DNA of 9,446 bases from positions 1 to 9,446 of the forward strand of contig CALMWN010000098.1 of NCBI GenBank assembly GCA_937873555.1, read 5' to 3'. Of this stretch, positions 5,704-9,446 are shown piece after piece. Source of the stretch: an uncultured Clostridia bacterium (GTDB lineage Bacteria > Bacillota > Clostridia > Acetivibrionales > CALMWN01). The stretch's first letter is position 1. Every line of letters begins with the position of its first letter. The notes beneath the pieces were generated by a model. That model saw nothing but the letters and a program-made list of their open reading frames with translations. It was not told where the DNA came from and did not search any database. The position numbers and the translations under genes are program-made.

Positions 5704-7305
5704 TCAATCCCATTCGTCAGACAGCCAGTTTCTTAATAGTTGAGCAACTGCCTCCGGTTTTTGTTTGACAAATTTATCAATCTGCTTCTTGACTTCAGAA
5801 CGCTCCTCAAGCTCAATCTCAGGCAGATTCTCACTTGGAGTATCCGGCACAATGAACCTCGGCCCGACAGTCGCAGTTGCAGTTGCCGCCACTTCATCCA
5901 GTGCAGGTTCGGGCTCTTCAACCTTTTTCCTTCTGGGTATCGCTGCAATCGCAAGTCCGATTATCAATAGAAGCATGATTGCAAACATGCCGTAGTCATT
6001 GATAAACTGCCTTATACGGTCAGACATTTGTGTCTGTGTTGTCTCAGTAGGAGCAATTTTAAATTTGCTGACAGTTATATTATTTGCCGGAATTCCGGTT
6101 GCTTTGCTGGTTATATCCTTCACCTGATCTATAAATTCCTGGGACAGTTTTGCTTCATCAGTCACCCTGCGCCCATACCCAAGGATAACAGCGGCTGTCG
6201 TCTGATCAGGTATGAGGTTTCCAAGTGCTTTTTCAACTTTCGTTGCTGTTCTTGTATAATCATAGTTCTGTGTTATGCTGGATTTGTTGTAAGTTGAATT
6301 ATTTCCTGTTCCTGTAGGATAGGATGGGGCATTTGTAGTCCCCGGATTTGTATCTATGCCTGGAGCTCCACCCTGGGCCCCATTGACCAGGTTTTCCTTG
6401 GTTTCCTGTGTGCTTATCAAAGCCCCGGTGTCCATACCGTTCGGCCTTGAAATATCCTGTTTTTGAGATTCTTCCTTATTAAAATCCAATACCGGGTTTA
6501 CAACAACCCTTATATTGTCATAATTATCAGATTGAAGGTTTAGCAGATTCAGTATGTTTTTTTCAAGTTCGCTTTTCTTTTTCAGCGTCATCTCGTATTG
6601 ATTGTTGGTTCTGTCTATATACTCGTCACCGGTATCACTGTTTAAGATGTTCAGCTTGTTGTCAATGACAGTTACATCCTTCGGGCTTAGGTTTTCTACA
6701 CTTCTAGCCACCATCATCACAATACCCTGGACCTGCTTTGGTGTCAACTCGGTCTTCGGGGTGACAGTAACGCTTGCAGTGGGCTTTTGTTTGCTCTTGT
6801 CCCCTATGAAAACAGAAGGTTCAGGCAGAGCAAGGCTGACCCAGGCATCCTTTATATTGCTGTCAAGAGCTTTCAACTTTGCGCTTATGTTGGATTCCTC
6901 TTCACGCTGCCATATTTTACGTTTTTCACTTTCGGTTGTTGTTATCTTGATAAGCTTGAATGCGTCTTCAAATGTAACACCGCTTGATTTCGGATAACCA
7001 CCCTGTATCAGGGCAGCCTGTGCCTGATTATTGGACCTCTGATCAATCAATATGCTTGCTCCGCTGTCTGCCAGCTGGTATTTGAGCTTCTTGTCATCAA
7101 GAATCTTGGTCATTTCCTTGATTTCTTTGGTATCTGCATTGCTTATCAGAGGTACATATGTAGTCCTGGTTATGAAATAGATGCCGGCTATTACTACCAG
7201 AGCAGATATTACACCTGTTATATACAATCGGTTTTTTTGAGACTTGTCCAGATTCTGCCAGAACTCTTGAAACTGCTGTTGAAATCGTGATAAAAACTCG
7301 GGCAT
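5704..7305 (-). CDS. fliF: Flagellar M-ring protein FliF
   Basis: Forms the MS ring in the cytoplasmic membrane, the base on which rod, export gate and C ring assemble. The protein has 533 residues, typical for Gram-positives. The first membrane segment is about 27-47 and the second about 438-456. Between them are the ring-building motifs, with VPLISNADTKEIKEMTKILD at 51-70 and the REEESNISAKLKALDSNIKDAWVSLALPEPSVF region (134-166). A long Gly/Asn/Thr/Pro-rich loop (about 308-345) corresponds to the variable beta-collar insertion. The cytoplasmic tail ends in KFVKQKPEAVAQLLRNWLSD (511-530), the FliG-binding segment. ATG 7305 has GAGGTG 8 nt upstream. It lies 71 nt after fliE and 35 nt before fliG. 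A small Ala-Thr run (473-479) in the tail is low complexity. Confidence 0.96.
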   Translation of the reverse strand: MPEFLSRFQQQFQEFWQNLDKSQKNRLYITGVISALVVIAGIYFITRTTYVPLISNADTKEIKEMTKILDDKKLKYQLADSGASILIDQRSNNQAQAALIQGGYPKSSGVTFEDAFKLIKITTTESEKRKIWQREEESNISAKLKALDSNIKDAWVSLALPEPSVFIGDKSKQKPTASVTVTPKTELTPKQVQGIVMMVARSVENLSPKDVTVIDNKLNILNSDTGDEYIDRTNNQYEMTLKKKSELEKNILNLLNLQSDNYDNIRVVVNPVLDFNKEESQKQDISRPNGMDTGALISTQETKENLVNGAQGGAPGIDTNPGTTNAPSYPTGTGNNSTYNKSSITQNYDYTRTATKVEKALGNLIPDQTTAAVILGYGRRVTDEAKLSQEFIDQVKDITSKATGIPANNITVSKFKIAPTETTQTQMSDRIRQFINDYGMFAIMLLLIIGLAIAAIPRRKKVEEPEPALDEVAATATATVGPRFIVPDTPSENLPEIELEERSEVKKQIDKFVKQKPEAVAQLLRNWLSDEWD

Positions 7306-7376
7306 ATATTCATCACCTCACAATATAAGGGTTTATCATTAGTATGCACTGCACTTGCAAAAAAGAAGGCTGCACA

Positions 7377-7679
7377 TCATATCTGCATTCTCATTATTTC
7401 GTTATATGCATCAAGAATTTTGTTCCTTATCTGCATGGTGAACTGCAATGCTATATCTGCTTTTTCTGCAGCAATCATCACCTGATGGATGTTGTCTGTT
7501 TTTCCCGCTGCAAAATCCTCTGCGGCATTATCCGCATCCAGTTGCATATCATTAACCCTGTTCAAGGCGTCCTTCAGGTAATCCCCAAAGCTCTGTGCAC
7601 TCTCCTCGGTTTTATCATTTTTTATTATGTTTGGTGAAGAAAACAAAGGATTCAGTGCATTAATTCCATTCACCGCCAT
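7377..7679 (-). CDS. fliE: Flagellar hook-basal body adaptor FliE
   Basis: Small 100-residue protein that joins the MS ring/export gate to the rod; it is among the first export substrates. The family pattern is clear from about residue 30 on: SFGDYLKDALNRVNDMQLDADNAAEDFAAG, then NIHQVMIAAEKADIALQFTMQIRNKILDAYNEIMRM. The N-terminus is short and variable, as usual. ATG 7679 has GGAGGT 5 nt upstream. The 70-nt gap from flgC contains the same CAAGATTAAG decamer (minus strand, 7740-7731) found in the fliH-fliI spacer. Confidence 0.94.
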   Translation of the reverse strand: MAVNGINALNPLFSSPNIIKNDKTEESAQSFGDYLKDALNRVNDMQLDADNAAEDFAAGKTDNIHQVMIAAEKADIALQFTMQIRNKILDAYNEIMRMQI

Positions 7680-7749
7680 TTTACTACCTCCGGTTAAAGT
7701 TAAAACTGTGACTAAGGTTAAGTAAAAGCTCTTAATCTTGATCCTGATT

Positions 7750-8193
7750 CTATCTTCCTATATCCAATGCTTTCATTGCCATACTTTTCGTGGTGTTTAT
7801 GGAAGTAACATTTGCCTCATAGGCCCTTGTAGCAGATATCATGTTGACCATTTCGGTAATTATATCGATATTGGGCATATTTACGTAACCATCCTTGTCA
7901 GCATCAGGATGCCCGGGATCATAAACTTTTTTAAACGGTGCTTTGTCTTCAACTATTTTTGATACTCTTACTCCACCTCCGACCAGTTTATCCCGGCTGG
8001 CTTCCGACAGATAATCGGAGAAAGGAGCAGAAGGGGATTTTTCTTCAAAAATCACTACCCGCCTCCTGTAAGGAGTTCCATTTTCTGTTCTTGTAGTGTT
8101 TACATTTGCAATATTCTGTGAAATGGTATCCATGCGCAGTCTTTGAGCTGTCAAAGCCGAAGCACCTATATCAAGTGAACCGAAAAAACCCAT
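7750..8193 (-). CDS. flgC: Flagellar proximal rod protein FlgC
   Basis: Proximal rod subunit, exported through the flagellar type III gate and assembled outside the membrane. The protein has 147 residues, normal length. The N-terminal rod/hook signature SQNIANVNTT (25-34) and the C-terminal block YDPGHPDADKDGYVNMPNID (91-110), followed by IITEMVNMISATRAYEANV, are diagnostic. Both ends are predicted to form the coiled-coil D0 domain of axial proteins. ATG 8193 lies 3 nt after the flgB stop, with GGGAG about 11 nt upstream, so expression is likely coupled with flgB. No signal peptide is seen, as expected for this export route. Confidence 0.95.
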   Translation of the reverse strand: MGFFGSLDIGASALTAQRLRMDTISQNIANVNTTRTENGTPYRRRVVIFEEKSPSAPFSDYLSEASRDKLVGGGVRVSKIVEDKAPFKKVYDPGHPDADKDGYVNMPNIDIITEMVNMISATRAYEANVTSINTTKSMAMKALDIGR

Positions 8194-8196
8194 TAA

Positions 8197-8610
8197 TCAT
8201 CTTCTCCCTTCACTTATAACCGATTTAAGCTTTCTATACCCGGCATTCAAACTCTGTGTAAGAACATTGTACCTTATTGTGTTTTTAGCAAGGTCGGCCA
8301 TTTCCGAGTCAATGTCCACATTGTTGCCGTCAAGGCGCATGTTCAGCTGCCTGTTATTTTCGGAAACCTTCAAGCCGATATCGTCAACGTTCCCTCCCCC
8401 GATAGGAATATGCCGTTTGTCGGTTCTGAAGCCCTTTATGCTGTTTTTGTCCAACGCCTGGCTCAGATACTCCTCAAACGCGACCGTCTTCTTTTTATAG
8501 CCGGGAGTATCTACATTTGCGATATTCTGCGATATTGCTTCATTCCTGAGCCATGTTGCATCAAGTGATTTTTCAAGAACCTTGGAACGGTTAAAAATCT
8601 TATCCAGCAC
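8197..8610 (-). CDS. flgB: Flagellar proximal rod protein FlgB
   Basis: First rod subunit of the flagellar basal body and first gene of the operon. The signature SQNIANVDTPGYK lies at 27-39, and the C-terminal helix region DGNNVDIDSEMADLAKNTI at 94-112. I choose GTG 8610 (137 residues). GGGGGA lies 7 nt before it, and the protein then begins LDKIFNRSKVLEKSLDATWLRN, the usual FlgB opening. The longer reading from ATG 8634 would add eight residues and has no ribosome site; the sequence before it (CTACCTCCC) is instead complementary to one. A gene caller that prefers ATG would get this wrong. Confidence 0.93.
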   Translation of the reverse strand: MLDKIFNRSKVLEKSLDATWLRNEAISQNIANVDTPGYKKKTVAFEEYLSQALDKNSIKGFRTDKRHIPIGGGNVDDIGLKVSENNRQLNMRLDGNNVDIDSEMADLAKNTIRYNVLTQSLNAGYRKLKSVISEGRR

Positions 8611-8617
8611 TTGGTAT

Positions 8618-8623
8618 TCCCCC
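8618..8623 (-). promoter_or_regulatory. flgB ribosome binding site
   Basis: GGGGGA, 7 nt before GTG 8610. It lies inside the reading frame that starts at ATG 8634 and supports the GTG start. Confidence 0.65.
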
Positions 8624-8673
8624 TGTCCTGTCATATGTAGCCAAATGGGAGGTAGAAAACTGTTGTTTCATGA

Positions 8674-8690
8674 CTTATATTTCGACAAAA
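8674..8690 (-). promoter_or_regulatory. Spo0A-box-like site with adjoining TATAAG before flgB
   Basis: The minus strand reads TTTTGTCGAAA (8690-8680), holding a perfect TGTCGAA, the core of the Spo0A binding site known from Bacillus and Clostridium. One base later comes TATAAG (8679-8674), a possible -10 hexamer; no good -35 is visible 16-18 nt upstream of it. The site is about 70 nt before the flgB start. If TATAAG is used, a bound regulator would overlap the promoter. This would fit coupling of motility to sporulation control, but a 7-base match in a 231-nt gap can arise by chance. Confidence 0.4.
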
Positions 8691-8765
8691 TAATTATGTT
8701 TCCTGCATGTTTTTTTTAAACAACATAGCAAATAAATGCAGCAAAATATTAAAATACATAAAAAA

Positions 8766-8801
8766 CCCATATTAATAAATAAATATTAACATATTTTGTC
8801 T
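8766..8801 (-). terminator. Possible weak terminator after trmFO
   Basis: On the transcript, ATATGTTAATA and TATTAATAT pair as an all-A/T stem with a 2-nt bulge around a 6-nt loop, followed by GGG and TTTTTT near 8766-8761. The stem is thermodynamically weak. T-runs also follow the trmFO stop directly (8838-8832) and at 8809-8803. Read-through from trmFO into the flagellar genes cannot be excluded. Confidence 0.3.
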
Positions 8802-8841
8802 AAAAAAACAACTACATAAAGTATTACAAGAAAAAAATAAG

Positions 8842-9446
8842 TCAATATATTGTGTCGGCAATATCCTTTATCGCACTCAAGGCTCTTTGCGCTATCCCGT
8901 AATTCTTTTTCCGCTTATCCCTTATCTTTATATCCAGGCCTTCCATAATCCCGAAATTCACATTCATAGGTTGGAAGTCCCTTATGTTTTTATCCGATAC
9001 ATAATTGCTCAATGCACCGGTTGCCGTACATGAAGGAAATATTATTTCACTTTTACCCGCATAACTCCTCGCGGCATTTATACCGGCTACCAGTCCGGAT
9101 GAAGCAGATTCCACGTATCCTTCAACCCCGGTCATTTGTCCGGCAAAATACAGATTCTCATTCTTCCTTAATCTGTAAGTCGGTTCCAGCAGCCTTGGTG
9201 AATTTATGAAAGTGTTCCTGTGCATAACCCCGTATCTGACAAACTCAGCATTTTCAAGACCTGGTATCATCCCGAACACTCTTTTTTGCTCCGGCCACTT
9301 TAAGCGGGTCTGGAACCCGACTATATTGTACAATGTCCCCTCACTGTTATCCTGTCTTAACTGCACCACTGCATACGGTTCCTTCCCGGTGGACGGGTCA
9401 ACCAGTCCAACAGGTTTCAAGGGTCCGTACCGCAAGGTGTCCACAC
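8842..9446 (-). CDS. trmFO: TrmFO, folate-dependent tRNA uracil-54 methyltransferase (C-terminal part)
   Basis: FAD protein that makes ribothymidine at position 54 of tRNA using methylenetetrahydrofolate as carbon donor; older databases call it Gid. Only about the last 200 codons are in the window; the N-terminal FAD-binding part lies beyond the right edge, so no start is given. Recognisable segments are DTLRYGPLKPVGL, YNIVGFQTRLKWPEQKRVF, IPGLENAEFVRYGVMHRNTF and FAGQMTGVEGYVESASSGLV, all strongly conserved in the family. The frame is undamaged to its TGA. trmFO next to the flgB operon is a familiar order in Clostridia; often codY stands between them, and here it is absent. Confidence 0.95.
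   Translation of the reverse strand, partial: VDTLRYGPLKPVGLVDPSTGKEPYAVVQLRQDNSEGTLYNIVGFQTRLKWPEQKRVFGMIPGLENAEFVRYGVMHRNTFINSPRLLEPTYRLRKNENLYFAGQMTGVEGYVESASSGLVAGINAARSYAGKSEIIFPSCTATGALSNYVSDKNIRDFQPMNVNFGIMEGLDIKIRDKRKKNYGIAQRALSAIKDIADTIY

Noticed and set aside
6602..6997. Plus-strand 131-codon open frame opposite fliF
   Set aside because: Antisense shadow of a conserved fliF region; composition is what the reverse of fliF codons gives.
8661..8725. TGTTGTTT ... AAACAACA and GACAAAATA ... TATTTTGTC inverted repeats before flgB as operators
   Set aside because: Short A/T-rich arms with 49 and 99 nt between them are expected by chance in this very AT-rich gap.
1..9446. A defence, secretion or biosynthetic system of a new type
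   Set aside because: All the long conserved frames are accounted for by flagellar genes, trmFO and one transposase. The remaining gaps are under about 260 nt and hold only short repeats and signals.

Overview
The window looks like part of a chromosome from a motile Gram-positive anaerobe of the class Clostridia. Cellulolytic cluster III (Acetivibrio/Ruminiclostridium-like) is my best guess. That rests on the trmFO-flgB-flgC-fliE-fliF-fliG-fliH-fliI-fliJ order, strong GGAGG-type ribosome sites, GTG and TTG starts, and AT-rich spacers with a Spo0A-box-like site. The species call is inference.

Right part (about 8611-9446, read on the minus strand): the C-terminal 200 codons of trmFO, cut by the window edge, then a 231-bp AT-rich gap. 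The gap carries a weak hairpin plus T-run that could end trmFO, and a perfect TGTCGAA (0A box) next to a TATAAG hexamer about 70 nt before flgB.

Middle part (1957-8610, minus strand): eight collinear flagellar genes, all apparently intact. flgB and flgC encode proximal rod proteins. fliE encodes the rod/MS-ring adaptor, fliF the MS ring and fliG the C-ring rotor protein. fliH, fliI and fliJ encode the cytoplasmic ATPase complex of the flagellar type III export apparatus. Spacing is tight (1 to 71 nt, with an 8-nt fliG/fliH overlap) except for 182 nt between fliH and fliI. That gap is built of degenerate GATTRA hexamers in inverted orientation and folds as a 16-bp stem with an inner stem. Together the genes supply the base of the flagellum and the start of its export engine.

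Left part (1-1956): a plus-strand DDE transposase gene (IS4-type Y-2-R-3-E-6-K signature) faces the end of fliJ. The genes that would normally follow fliJ (fliK, flgD, flgE and so on) are not seen in the window. An insertion sequence has therefore landed at, or rearranged, the downstream edge of this operon. I could not define its ends. A short open frame running off the left edge on the minus strand may be the start of the next gene.

I see no CRISPR array, tRNA, rRNA or convincing new system. The points most worth a second look are the inverted hexamer hairpin between fliH and fliI, the 0A-box-like site before flgB, the IS at the fliJ boundary with a short duplication around the fliJ stop, and start-codon traps in fliI, flgB, fliG and fliH.
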